The notes under the pieces are model-generated. The model had not been told where the DNA came from, ran no database searches, and saw only the letters and a list, made by a program, of their open reading frames with translations. A program made the translations under genes and the position numbers. A stretch of 64,000 bases of DNA from assembly GCA_943327755.2 (NCBI GenBank), contig CALPYF020000001.1:173129-237128 (forward strand), read 5' to 3'. Of this stretch, positions 34,744 to 42,254 are shown in pieces (position 1 is the first letter of the stretch; every line of letters begins with the position of its first letter). The DNA comes from Deinococcus hopiensis KR-140 (lineage in GTDB: Bacteria > Deinococcota > Deinococci > Deinococcales > Deinococcaceae).

Positions 34744-35844
34744 GTGACAAGCTCCGATACTGCCCGCCTGCATGCTGACACGCTGGCCGACCACCTGAAA
34801 ACCCACCTCCCTCATCGCCGCGTTGACGCCCTGAAGCGGCTGGCAGAAGTGCTCCTGGCGGTGCTCCAGGCCGAATCGACGCTCCACCGCAAGATCGCAC
34901 TCCATCTCCCCAGAGCGGCAACCCTGGAATCCAAGACCCGGACGGTCGCCCGGGTCTTCCACGACGCTCAACTCACTCCGCAGGACGTCACAAACGTCCT
35001 GCTTCCATTGCTACCCGACGGCAGGCTCACCCTGATCATGGACCGCACGACCTGGCACTATGGCCAGACGCCGCTGAACATCCTCGTGCTGGGCGCCCTC
35101 CTCGGGGGTGCAGTGATCCCACTCGTCTGGTCGATGTTGCCCCATCAAGGCAACAGCTGTACCGCCGCGCGAATCCTGCTGGTTGCGCGATTGCTCAAGG
35201 TACTGCCCGCTCGACGGTGGGCCGTCGTGATCGCAGATCGGGAGTTTGTGGGGCGCGAGTGGTGCGCATTCCTGCGCTGGAAACGCATTCGGCAATGTAT
35301 CCGCATCCGGGAGAACACCAGGACCTCAGACGAACTGGTGCGAGACCTGTTCACGACGCTTCAACCAGGAGAGGTGCGCACTCTGTTTGAGCGGACATGG
35401 GTGTATGGGGGCTGGATGCATGTGGTGATCACCCTGTCCCCCACAGGGGACAGGGTGATCGTTGCGTCGGATTTGCCCGTGCTGGACGTGCTGAACACCT
35501 ATCGACTCAGGTGGGCGATTGAATCTGCGTTTTCTTCGCTCAAATCTCGTGGCCTGAATCTGGAGGCGACGCACATGACGGCCCCAGCGCGAATCTCTCG
35601 TCTCTTTGGGCTGCTGTGTATCGCACTGGCCTGGATGACCCGGGTGGGGGCGCAGCGGACGGTGACCCGTGCCTCTCGGCGGGATAAACGCGGGCGAGCG
35701 GTCGCGAGTGTGACGCGGATTGGGTGGCAGATTCTCACTCAGGCGGCGCGGTGGGGCGGCGACGACTTCTGGGAATGCCTGCAGCTGCTCAGGACGCCAT
35801 TTCCAACATCCAATACATCAATTTCCCAAATTTTCAGGTGTTGA
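34744..35844 (+). CDS. IS4-family transposase
   Basis: A 366-aa DDE transposase that looks complete. Catalytic residues: D100 in LTLIMDRTTWHYG, D165 in AVVIADREF and E260 in the YREK signature (Y253, R256, E260, K267 in YRLRWAIESAFSSLK). The N-terminal ~80 residues are helical and probably bind the ends. GTG 34744 starts the frame; no clear ribosome binding site is seen. The coding sequence contains a perfect 15-bp hairpin (35427-35460). Base use is less GC-biased than in chromosomal neighbours. Confidence 0.9.
   Translation: MTSSDTARLHADTLADHLKTHLPHRRVDALKRLAEVLLAVLQAESTLHRKIALHLPRAATLESKTRTVARVFHDAQLTPQDVTNVLLPLLPDGRLTLIMDRTTWHYGQTPLNILVLGALLGGAVIPLVWSMLPHQGNSCTAARILLVARLLKVLPARRWAVVIADREFVGREWCAFLRWKRIRQCIRIRENTRTSDELVRDLFTTLQPGEVRTLFERTWVYGGWMHVVITLSPTGDRVIVASDLPVLDVLNTYRLRWAIESAFSSLKSRGLNLEATHMTAPARISRLFGLLCIALAWMTRVGAQRTVTRASRRDKRGRAVASVTRIGWQILTQAARWGGDDFWECLQLLRTPFPTSNTSISQIFRC
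35427..35460 (+). repeat. Perfect 15-bp hairpin inside the transposase gene
   Basis: GATCACCCTGTCCCC (35427-35441) and its exact complement GGGGACAGGGTGATC (35446-35460) enclose a CACA loop. In mRNA this would be a very stable stem in the codons for HVVITLSPTGDRVIVAS. Confidence 0.8.
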
Positions 35845-35914
35845 GCGAGGTTGCATTAACGGCGTTAAGCAAAATAAGCCAACTGTTTTGAATATTTGGC
35901 ATATTTTGCTAATT

Positions 35915-36496
35915 TTAACGGAGGATAAATATATTTACTAGTCGATTAAGATAGCTAATTGCATTAACAGAAAGATTATAGATTTCTATATCAATGGATT
36001 CAGTATTTTTCAAGATATCAAATGATTTTAAAAGATGATCAAGTTCTACAGCAGTAAAATGATCAATTACACGCAATGTAGGTAAAACTTTAATATATCT
36101 AATTAGATTAGCCTTGTCATCTAAAGACATATCCGACCTTTCAATCAAATCTATTAATAATATAAAATGGTTTCTGTTTTTTTTCGATAAATATTTAAGA
36201 TATTCGTCTTTATCGACAATATAAATTTGCCAAGCATGGATACCAACCATGATACTCGGGATTCCTTCTAAATCTTTTTTACTAAAATTAATGATATATG
36301 TCTCAAAACTATTATATACATATTTTTTCTGATCTTCTGAGAGGAGATAGAAAGCAATACCGCCCATACCTACAAAACTATAGAACGTGTCCTCATCTAA
36401 AACCGGCTCCATAATATCAATGAGACAATTTACATAAACTGAATCAAAGAAGATATCTTCATCAGTCAATTCACTAGTTTTTATAACTTTAGACAT
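35915..36496 (-). CDS. AT-rich hypothetical protein (193 aa), cargo of the mobile island
   Basis: Not recognised. Its codons are overwhelmingly A/T-ending (many ATA, TTA, AAA) in a genome of G/C-ending codons, a clear sign of transfer from a low-GC donor. The protein is acidic and helical, with no signal peptide or transmembrane segment; it contains SFVGMGGIAFYLLSEDQKKYV and HFILLIDLIERSDMSLDDKANL. The shape would suit an immunity, antitoxin or phage-defence accessory, but nothing shows this. ATG 36496 is preceded by GAGAG about 7 nt upstream. It lies between the IS copy and the IS remnant, transcribed against them. Confidence 0.8.
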   Translation of the reverse strand: MSKVIKTSELTDEDIFFDSVYVNCLIDIMEPVLDEDTFYSFVGMGGIAFYLLSEDQKKYVYNSFETYIINFSKKDLEGIPSIMVGIHAWQIYIVDKDEYLKYLSKKNRNHFILLIDLIERSDMSLDDKANLIRYIKVLPTLRVIDHFTAVELDHLLKSFDILKNTESIDIEIYNLSVNAISYLNRLVNIFILR

Positions 36497-36537
36497 ATTA
36501 TCACTCTCAGTACCCGACAGTTTACCAAGGGGCTTGA

Positions 36538-36684
36538 AAAAGTTCGGCTGACACGCAAGAACAGAACGCGTCTCCCGATGTCCTGGTCAAGCTGGCCCAC
36601 TGCTTCACCGCGCACTTCCCAGAGTTTCGCAAAAACCCTCTGCACCTGACCCTTCGCCATTTCCCACGAAGTGTCAGGTGCTGA
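36538..36684 (+). pseudogene. Remnant C-terminus of an IS4-like transposase
   Basis: An open frame of 48 codons ends FRKNPLHLTLRHFPRSVRC and stops at TGA 36682-36684, inside a right-end inverted repeat. That layout is the same as in the intact copy, whose protein ends QIFRC with its TGA in the same place. The N-terminal ~300 residues are missing and an in-frame stop precedes it at 36535. Protein similarity to the intact copy is slight apart from the end, so it may be a related but distinct IS. Confidence 0.6.
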
Positions 36685-36794
36685 GGTTCTGTCGGATACG
36701 AGGTGGCTGTTGATTTGGTTTCCGTAATCAAATTATTAAAATGGGTGATTGCTTATTTTTTATGCTGCCTGTAAATTTTCCCAGAGGTAGATAT

Positions 36795-36929
36795 ATGACA
36801 AAAGGCGGATCATCGAAGGGATCGGGTGGCGGCAAAGGTAGCTCCTCGGGCAGCAAGGGAAGTGCCGGTTACCCAAGTACAACCGGAAATCCCTCTGGTG
36901 GCGGTCGGGATAACGGGCCAAGGAAGTAG
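36795..36929 (+). CDS. Gly/Ser-rich small protein (44 aa)
   Basis: A 44-aa basic, low-complexity peptide: MTKGGSSKGSGGGKGSSSG repeats followed by a more specific tail YPSTTGNPSGGGRDNGPRK. The tail looks like a conserved motif rather than random low complexity. ATG 36795 is preceded by AGAGG at 7 nt. It lies in AT-rich DNA just outside the 9-bp duplication, so it belongs to the older part of the island. An in-frame ATG at 36741 would add 18 residues but lacks a ribosome site. Role unknown. Confidence 0.55.
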   Translation: MTKGGSSKGSGGGKGSSSGSKGSAGYPSTTGNPSGGGRDNGPRK

Positions 36930-36941
36930 GATCAGGTAAGT

Positions 36942-36959
36942 GCCGGGGGTAACCCCGGC
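36942..36959. terminator. Hairpin between small protein and membrane-protein gene
   Basis: GCCGGGG/CCCCGGC with a GTAA loop, between convergent genes; no T-tract on either side. Confidence 0.5.
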
Positions 36960-36968
36960 CTTCTGTCG

Positions 36969-38444
36969 TTATGCCGTGGCCGGGGCGAGCCAGCGGGCGC
37001 GGGGCAGGAGCAGGAGCAGCAGGGTGGCGGCCAGGACGGTGAGGATCAGGCTCGCGTGGCCGCCGGTCAGGAACGCCAGGGGCAGCGCGGCGCTGGCGAG
37101 GAGCGGGAGCAGGGGCGTGCGGGCCTGTCTGGGACCGCCGAGGATCACCCAGGCAAGCGCCGCACCCAGGAGGCTGCCGAGGACCTCGGCGGGCAGGAGG
37201 GGCAGGTAGGCGGTCAGCACGCCGCCGAGGGTGAAGCCCAGCGCGAGGCCGAGCAGCGCGCCGCCGAGCGTGAGGGGCGCGAGGGGCGTGCGGCGCGTGA
37301 CGGCCCACAGCGGGATCAGGAGGGCGGCGAGCACGACGGCGAGGCCCTGAGTGAGGTGGACCTTGGTGAGGGTCTCGCGGACGCTGCCCTGCGTGAAGAC
37401 CACGGCGACGTCCTGCGCGGTCACGGCGTTCTTCAGCTGCCAGCGCAGCGTGGCGGGGCCGCCCAGCGCGGGTCGGGTCTGGCTGGTGGGGAACAGCGAG
37501 TACCGCTGGAACTTGGCGGGGCGGTCGGCGGTGACGGTCACGTCCAGATCCTTGATGGCCTCGCGGCGGCTGAGCTGGTAACTCCAGGCGCGGGAGCCCT
37601 GGTGCGCGTACGCGACCTGCACGTCCACACTGCCTCCAGCGGTCACCTGCCCTTCCCAGACGCTGCCGTTCAGGAGGTCGCTGGCGCTGAGTGCCTGTCC
37701 GTTCACGGTCAGGGTGAAGCCGCTGAGGGTGCCGCTCCCGCCGGGCAGCGGGAACGCGAAGCGCAGCGTGGCAGGCGTGTTCAGCGGATTGCGGAAGCGG
37801 TAGCTGGCCTGGAAGGCGGCGGTGTAGTACGTGCCGCGCCCCCCGGCGGGGTCCACGAAGCGCAGGTCGGCGCGGACGACGCTGCGGTCGAAGTCCAGCG
37901 GGCGTTCGGACTGCATGACGACCTCTCGCGTGTAGCGCAGCCCCGCCGGGGTGCGGGTGAAGTTCTCGCGGAGATCCTGCACGGTCTCGCCGGGGTTACC
38001 CAGGTACGGCAGCAGGCCGTCCAGACTGTTGTCCACGCGGATGCGAGTGGCGACGTCGTTGGGCAGCAGGAGGCTGCGGGTGTACGTGCGGCTTTCCAGG
38101 AGGGCGGCGCTGGGCGCGACCTGCACGGTCTGGCCGCCGTCGGGGTCGGCGGCGTTGGCGTAGCGGGCGCTCTGCTGCGCGGCGATCCGGGCGTCCACGG
38201 CGCGGCGCGACACGTTCAGCACGAGCAGCGCCCCTCCCAGCAGCAGCGCGGCCAGCGCCCACCCGCCGAGCTGCGGCGCGCGGGTGCCCAGCCCGTGCAG
38301 CGTGCGGCGGGCGCGGTCCCGGTCGATCAGGGCGAGGCCCCATAGGGCCAGCGCGAGCACGGCCAGCACCAGCGCAGCGGGCAGGGCGAGGTCGAGCAGG
38401 GCGCGCAGCGCGCCGAGCAGGACGGTCAGGGCGGTCTGAACCAT
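36969..38444 (-). CDS. Multi-pass membrane protein with large exposed beta domain
   Basis: A 491-aa protein. Two N-terminal helices (residues ~8-40 and 55-80) precede a ~260-residue soluble, beta-rich domain (for example GRGTYYTAAFQASYRFRNPLNTPATLRFAFPLPGG and FTLTVNGQALSASDLL). Five or six C-terminal helices follow (from ~355). The layout resembles CreD-like and related sensor membrane proteins, but I see no diagnostic motif. Start ATG 38444 is well supported by AGGAGG 4 nt upstream. It is monocistronic and borders the mobile island, but its base composition is normal for the chromosome. Confidence 0.75.
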   Translation of the reverse strand: MVQTALTVLLGALRALLDLALPAALVLAVLALALWGLALIDRDRARRTLHGLGTRAPQLGGWALAALLLGGALLVLNVSRRAVDARIAAQQSARYANAADPDGGQTVQVAPSAALLESRTYTRSLLLPNDVATRIRVDNSLDGLLPYLGNPGETVQDLRENFTRTPAGLRYTREVVMQSERPLDFDRSVVRADLRFVDPAGGRGTYYTAAFQASYRFRNPLNTPATLRFAFPLPGGSGTLSGFTLTVNGQALSASDLLNGSVWEGQVTAGGSVDVQVAYAHQGSRAWSYQLSRREAIKDLDVTVTADRPAKFQRYSLFPTSQTRPALGGPATLRWQLKNAVTAQDVAVVFTQGSVRETLTKVHLTQGLAVVLAALLIPLWAVTRRTPLAPLTLGGALLGLALGFTLGGVLTAYLPLLPAEVLGSLLGAALAWVILGGPRQARTPLLPLLASAALPLAFLTGGHASLILTVLAATLLLLLLPRARWLAPATA

Positions 38445-38564
38445 GGGGCCTCCTGGGGGTGGGGGAGAGGTTGTGGTGGATGTTGCTCCTCGGAGTACAC
38501 CACTCACGCGCTTCGTGAAGCGTCCCTCTTTGGTTGCAGGGATCGGGGCGGGGCACGATGGAGC

Positions 38565-39455
38565 ATGACGCTCCTCGACCTGCCCGTCCGGCCCCTGACC
38601 CCGCTGCTGGAGATGCACCTGGGCGCGGGTATCCGCGCGGCGCAGCGGCTGCACGGTGGGGACATCAGCGACACGTTCCGGCTGGACACCACGCGCGGCC
38701 CCTTCGTCCTGAAGACCTCGCCGCAGAAGGCAGGGGGCCGCCTGCCGGACGGGTTCTACGCCGCCGAGGCGCACGGCCTGGGCCTGCTGCGCCCGGGGCC
38801 GCTGATCACCCCGGACGTCATCGCGCACGGCAGCGGCCCCGCCGGGCAGCCGTACCTGCTGCTGTCCTGGCTGCCGCCCGGCGAGGACACGCCCGCCGCG
38901 CAGGACGCCCTGGGGCGCGGCCTCGCGGCGCTGCACGCCCGCCCTGCCCCGGGCTTCGGGGGCCTGCCGGACAACTATTTCGCGTCCCTGCCGCAGCGCA
39001 ACCCGCCCGCTGGCAGCGCGGCCGAATTCTTCTGGACCGCGCGGCTGGAGCCGCTGCTGACCCGCGAGCGGCTGTACCTGACGCCCCGCGACCGCTCGGG
39101 CTTCGACACGCTGCGGGAGCGGCTGCCAGACCTGATCCCACCCGAACCGCCCGCGCTGGTGCACGGGGACCTGTGGCACGGGAACGTCCACTACACGCCG
39201 CGCGGCCCGGCCCTGATCGACCCGGCGGTGGGCTTCAGTCACCGCGAGGTCGATTTGGCGGCCCTGCGGCTGTTCGGCGGCGTGCCCCGGCGGGTCTTCC
39301 AGGCCTACCACGAGGCGTACCCGCTGGCGGACGGCTGGGAGGCCCGCGCGGCGTTGTGGAACCTGTACCCGCTGCTGGCGCACCTGCTGCTGTTCGGCGA
39401 GGGGTACCTGGGCCGCACGCGCGAGGCGCTGCAAGCGGCCCTCGACCCCAGATAG
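38565..39455 (+). CDS. Fructosamine kinase family protein
   Basis: A 296-aa protein-kinase-like enzyme of the fructosamine/ketosamine-3-kinase family, which phosphorylates sugars attached to amines and so triggers deglycation. Conserved parts: GGDISDTFRLDT with FVLKTSP (N-lobe Lys near residue 50), catalytic VHGDLWHGNV (around 200), and the metal-binding IDPAVGFSHREVDLA. The order and size match bacterial members. The ATG at 38565 has only a poor GGAG directly adjacent. It precedes the VOC gene by 53 bp, but that gene has its own promoter. Confidence 0.9.
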   Translation: MTLLDLPVRPLTPLLEMHLGAGIRAAQRLHGGDISDTFRLDTTRGPFVLKTSPQKAGGRLPDGFYAAEAHGLGLLRPGPLITPDVIAHGSGPAGQPYLLLSWLPPGEDTPAAQDALGRGLAALHARPAPGFGGLPDNYFASLPQRNPPAGSAAEFFWTARLEPLLTRERLYLTPRDRSGFDTLRERLPDLIPPEPPALVHGDLWHGNVHYTPRGPALIDPAVGFSHREVDLAALRLFGGVPRRVFQAYHEAYPLADGWEARAALWNLYPLLAHLLLFGEGYLGRTREALQAALDPR

Positions 39456-39458
39456 GTT

Positions 39459-39502
39459 GGTTTTGCAAACCGGTTGATTTATCAAAGTTGAAGGGGCACA
39501 CT
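39459..39502 (+). promoter_or_regulatory. Promoter with operator palindromes upstream of VOC gene
   Basis: TTGATT (39474-39479) and CACACT (39497-39502) are exactly 17 bp apart and end 6 nt before the ATG. The -35 box is part of the palindrome TTGATTTATCAA (39474-39485). A second one, GGTTTTGCAAACC (39459-39471), lies just upstream. A MarR-type or similar repressor bound here would block polymerase. Confidence 0.65.
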
Positions 39503-39508
39503 ACAGGC

Positions 39509-40369
39509 ATGACCACCACCTCCGTCCTGCCTGCCAGTACCCATGTCGGCGCCGTGCACCTGAACGTCCGCGACCTGAACGGCACCGCCGCGTTCTACGC
39601 CATCCTGCTGGGCCTGAATGCCGCGGCCCAGACCGACACTGACGTCACCCTGGCCGCGCAGGGCACGCCGCTGCTGCATCTGCACGCCGCGCCGGACCTG
39701 CCCCGTGCGCCCGTCAGCCGACCCGGCCTGTACCACACCGCCTTCCTGCTCCCCACCCGCGCCGACCTGGGCCGCTGGCTGGCGCACGCCGCGCAGCTGG
39801 GCCACCGCATCGGCAGCGGCGACCACCTCGTCAGCGAGGCCTTCTACCTCAGTGATCCCGAAGGGAACGGCATCGAGGTCTACGCCGACCGCCCGCGCGA
39901 CACCTGGACGTGGCGGGACGGACAGGTGCAGATGGACACGAAAGCCGTGGACGCCGCCGCCGTCCTCGCGGCCGCCGGGATCGATCCCGCCACGCTGGAC
40001 AGCGCTGTGGCCTTCGCCGCGCCGCAGGGCACGACCGTCGGGCACGTGCACCTGAAGGTCGGCAGCGCCGCGCAGGCCGCCCAGTGGTACCAGGACACCC
40101 TCGGCCTGGACGTCGTCGCGGACCTGGGCAGCGCCGCGTTCCTCTCGTGGGGCGGGTATCACCATCACGTCGGCCTGAACGAATGGCACAGTGCCGGGCA
40201 GCCCGCGCCGAGCACCCCCGCTGCCGGACTGGGCGGCGTGACCTTCTACACCCCCGACCTGGGCACCCTGCGCACGCACCTCGCGGGCCGCGCGGACGTG
40301 CAGGACGCAGGCGACCACCTGACCCTGCGCGACCCCTGGGGCAACCGCGTGACCGTCGCCCAGCGCTGA
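39509..40369 (+). CDS. VOC-family (glyoxalase/catechol dioxygenase-like) protein
   Basis: A 286-aa protein with two vicinal-oxygen-chelate modules, the CatE-like arrangement. N-terminal module: HVGAVHLNVRDLNGTAAFY through FYLSDPEGNGIEVYADRP. C-terminal module: VGHVHLKVGSAAQAAQWYQDTLGL through LRDPWGNRVTV. His in GAVHLNV and GHVHLKV, with acidic residues in NGIEVY, are candidate metal ligands. Such proteins in bacteria often open dihydroxylated rings and are induced by quinones via MarR-type repressors; a palindrome over its -35 box fits. Start ATG 39509 is 6 nt after CACACT. Confidence 0.88.
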   Translation: MTTTSVLPASTHVGAVHLNVRDLNGTAAFYAILLGLNAAAQTDTDVTLAAQGTPLLHLHAAPDLPRAPVSRPGLYHTAFLLPTRADLGRWLAHAAQLGHRIGSGDHLVSEAFYLSDPEGNGIEVYADRPRDTWTWRDGQVQMDTKAVDAAAVLAAAGIDPATLDSAVAFAAPQGTTVGHVHLKVGSAAQAAQWYQDTLGLDVVADLGSAAFLSWGGYHHHVGLNEWHSAGQPAPSTPAAGLGGVTFYTPDLGTLRTHLAGRADVQDAGDHLTLRDPWGNRVTVAQR

Positions 40370-40374
40370 TTCTG

Positions 40375-40380
40375 TACGCT
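40375..40380 (+). promoter_or_regulatory. Leaderless -10 box of secreted 284-aa gene
   Basis: TACGCT, 5 nt before the ATG at 40386. Confidence 0.45.
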
Positions 40381-40385
40381 GGGGC

Positions 40386-41240
40386 ATGCGTGCCCACCAC
40401 CGAACCCTGCTCCTGGCTGGCCTGCTGACCCTGCTCCCCTGCAAGGTGCAGGCCGCCGCGCCCGCCGGACTGCACCCCGTCCTCGCCACGCTGCCCGGCA
40501 GCGGCGGCACGTACCTGCTGGGCGGCTGGCAGGACGGCCGCTGGCTGACCGACGCCCAGACCCGCCCCCGCATGACGTCCGGGGCCACCTACACCCGCCT
40601 CGCCCCCGGCGCGGCCCCCACCCGCATGCAGGGAGGCCGCCCCGCCTCGCTGGGTGAACCGTGCGAGGTCACCTTCGAGGTCAAGGTCACGCCCGCCCGC
40701 GAGGGACTGGCGGTCCTGGCCTCGGCCCGGCTGAACGCCCAGCCGCGCCCCGTCACGGTGCTCCCCACCCGCAACGCCACCTATGAGGCCGCCGTCCGGG
40801 ACCAACTGAAGCGGCGGGGCCTGCCGAACCCACAGGTGACCCTCAACCGCCTGATCCGCGCCGACCTGGACGGCAACGGCACCCAGGAAGTCGTCATTGA
40901 GGCCCGCCACTTCCAGAACGGCCGGGACGACTACCCGCCGCCCGTCGGGCAGCCCGGCGACTACAGCCTCCTGCTGCTGCGCGCCGTGGTGAACGGCAAG
41001 GTCGTGACCACCGTCCTCGGCGAACACATCGCGCCCCGAACCCCCTGGGACCCCGGCAGCAGCGACCCCATGCCCATGGCCACCCTCCACCGGCTGGCAG
41101 GCGTGGCCGACCTGAACGGCGACGGCCGCATGGAACTCATCCTGTACGGTGCGTACTACGAAGGCTCGGGCTTCAGCGCGCAGCAGTGGACACCCGCCGG
41201 ACTGAAGGCCACGCCGCTGGAAAGTGGCTGCGGCGTATAA
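40386..41240 (+). CDS. Secreted protein with FG-GAP-like repeats
   Basis: A 284-aa exported protein with signal peptide TLLLAGLLTLLPCKVQAAAPA. Two short repeats, IRADLDGNGTQEVVIEA (~154-170) and VADLNGDGRMELILYG (~238-253), have the DxDxNG acidic loop of FG-GAP/VCBS calcium-binding repeats. The rest is beta-rich and not recognised. It is probably periplasmic or surface-associated. The ATG at 40386 begins the signal peptide and has TACGCT 5 nt upstream. Confidence 0.78.
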   Translation: MRAHHRTLLLAGLLTLLPCKVQAAAPAGLHPVLATLPGSGGTYLLGGWQDGRWLTDAQTRPRMTSGATYTRLAPGAAPTRMQGGRPASLGEPCEVTFEVKVTPAREGLAVLASARLNAQPRPVTVLPTRNATYEAAVRDQLKRRGLPNPQVTLNRLIRADLDGNGTQEVVIEARHFQNGRDDYPPPVGQPGDYSLLLLRAVVNGKVVTTVLGEHIAPRTPWDPGSSDPMPMATLHRLAGVADLNGDGRMELILYGAYYEGSGFSAQQWTPAGLKATPLESGCGV

Positions 41241-41259
41241 AGCCCGTGCGGGCAGGCGC

Positions 41260-41265
41260 TACACT
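41260..41265 (+). promoter_or_regulatory. Leaderless -10 box of Rieske gene
   Basis: TACACT, 8 nt before the ATG at 41274. Confidence 0.45.
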
Positions 41266-41273
41266 CGCGCCTG

Positions 41274-41594
41274 ATGAGCGACACGCCCGCCCGCACCCTC
41301 GTCGGCCCCGCCGAAGCCCTGCCCGACGGCCAGCAAACCGCCGTGGACGTCGGTGGGATCAGCGTGGTCGTCGTGAACTTCGAGGGGCAGTTCTACGCCC
41401 TGCGGAACAACTGCACCCACAAGGACTTCCCGCTGCTGGGTGGGGACGTCAGTATGGGCCGCATCACCTGTGAGAAACACGGCGCCAAGTTTGAACTCGC
41501 GACCGGTAAGGCCAAGACGCTGCCCGCCGTGAAACCCGTCAAGCTCTACCGCACGCAGGTTGAGGACGGCCAGCTGTACGTCTCCGAGCTGTAA
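41274..41594 (+). CDS. Rieske [2Fe-2S] ferredoxin
   Basis: A 106-aa stand-alone Rieske protein, an electron carrier for dioxygenase-like or nitrite-reductase-type systems. Cluster ligands are complete: C47-T-H49 in NNCTHKDFPLLGG and C66-E-K-H69 in ITCEKHGAKFEL. No signal peptide, so it is cytosolic. Start ATG 41274 is 8 nt after TACACT. No oxygenase partner lies nearby. Confidence 0.92.
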   Translation: MSDTPARTLVGPAEALPDGQQTAVDVGGISVVVVNFEGQFYALRNNCTHKDFPLLGGDVSMGRITCEKHGAKFELATGKAKTLPAVKPVKLYRTQVEDGQLYVSEL

Positions 41595-41663
41595 CCACAG
41601 AGAGACGATCACGCACGAGGAGGCGAGGCGCCGTCACCGCGCCCCGCCTCCTCATTCCTGAAT

Positions 41664-42176
41664 TCAGAATCCGCGTTCCGTGTCGCCGTGCACCTGACTC
41701 TGCAGTTCCGGCGTTTCCCCCTCGGGCAGGTCACCGGGACGCTGGCTCACGCGGGGGGGACCCTGCTCGCTGGGCGGCGTGTACCCGGGGTTCGGGTCGA
41801 TGGCCTGCTGCTGGGATTCCAGGGCCATCGTCGTGGACGCGTTGATGCCCACGCCCGCCGTCGGCACGATGGTGTCGAGGTTCTCGCCGCCCAGCCCGGC
41901 GACCGTCTGCGCTCCGGCGAACTCGGCGTCCTGCGGGGTATGTTCCATGGCGGCCACGTCGCGCGTGGCGAGGTGATCGAACTGCCCGGTCACCTCTTTG
42001 GCGCTGGTGGGCTTGACCGGCTCGTACTTGCCCTGATCGGCGCTGCCCACACGGTCCTCGGCGGGCGTCGTCGTGTACGCCTCCTGGTGATCGTCCTTCG
42101 GGTCGGGCGTGTCAAACCCGGTCTGCGCGCCGTGCTCGCCCGTCCGCTGCGGGTTGCGGTCATCGTGATTGGTCAT
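41664..42176 (-). CDS. Disordered, highly acidic hypothetical protein (170 aa)
   Basis: A 170-aa protein dominated by Asp, Glu, Gln, Thr, Pro and Gly with almost no hydrophobic core (MTNHDDRNPQRTGEHGAQTG, then DTPDPKDDHQEAYTTTPAED). It has no signal or membrane segment and is probably intrinsically disordered. Such hydrophilic proteins in stress-tolerant bacteria are often desiccation- or radiation-linked, but no LEA repeat is visible, so this is only a suggestion. ATG 42176 follows CAGACT by 6 nt, a -10-like box lacking the first T. Confidence 0.7.
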   Translation of the reverse strand: MTNHDDRNPQRTGEHGAQTGFDTPDPKDDHQEAYTTTPAEDRVGSADQGKYEPVKPTSAKEVTGQFDHLATRDVAAMEHTPQDAEFAGAQTVAGLGGENLDTIVPTAGVGINASTTMALESQQQAIDPNPGYTPPSEQGPPRVSQRPGDLPEGETPELQSQVHGDTERGF

Positions 42177-42254
42177 GCGCCCAGTCTGACCCGCACGTTC
42201 CGCAGCTGCCTTCGGGCTTTCTTCAGACGCCCGAACGGAACCGTTCAGGAACAC

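Larger units (their letters stand above)
34670..35847 (+). mobile_element. IS4-family insertion sequence (left copy)
   Basis: The left end is CTCAGCACATGACACTTCG (34670-34688). The right end, at 35834-35847, is CTCAACACCTGAAA when inverted, an imperfect match. As in the remnant copy, the transposase stop codon lies inside the right inverted repeat. No copy of GTTCTGTCG follows 35847, so this IS is not separately bounded by that duplication. Confidence 0.75.
34661..36694. mobile_element. Putative composite transposon bracketed by a 9-bp target duplication
   Basis: GTTCTGTCG occurs as a direct repeat at 34661-34669 and 36686-36694. Immediately inside lie inverted repeats: CTCAGCACATGACACTTCG (34670-34688) and, inverted, CTCAGCACCTGACACTTCG (36667-36685), identical at 18 of 19 positions. 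Between them are a full IS4-family transposase gene, an AT-rich 193-aa gene and the last 48 codons of a second transposase. This is the layout of a composite transposon with a truncated right IS copy. A single IS that later gained the other parts is an alternative. Confidence 0.75.

Noticed and set aside
35870..36530. AT-rich stretch as a replication origin
   Set aside because: No DnaA-box clusters or dnaA/dnaN neighbours; the AT content is explained by a transferred gene.
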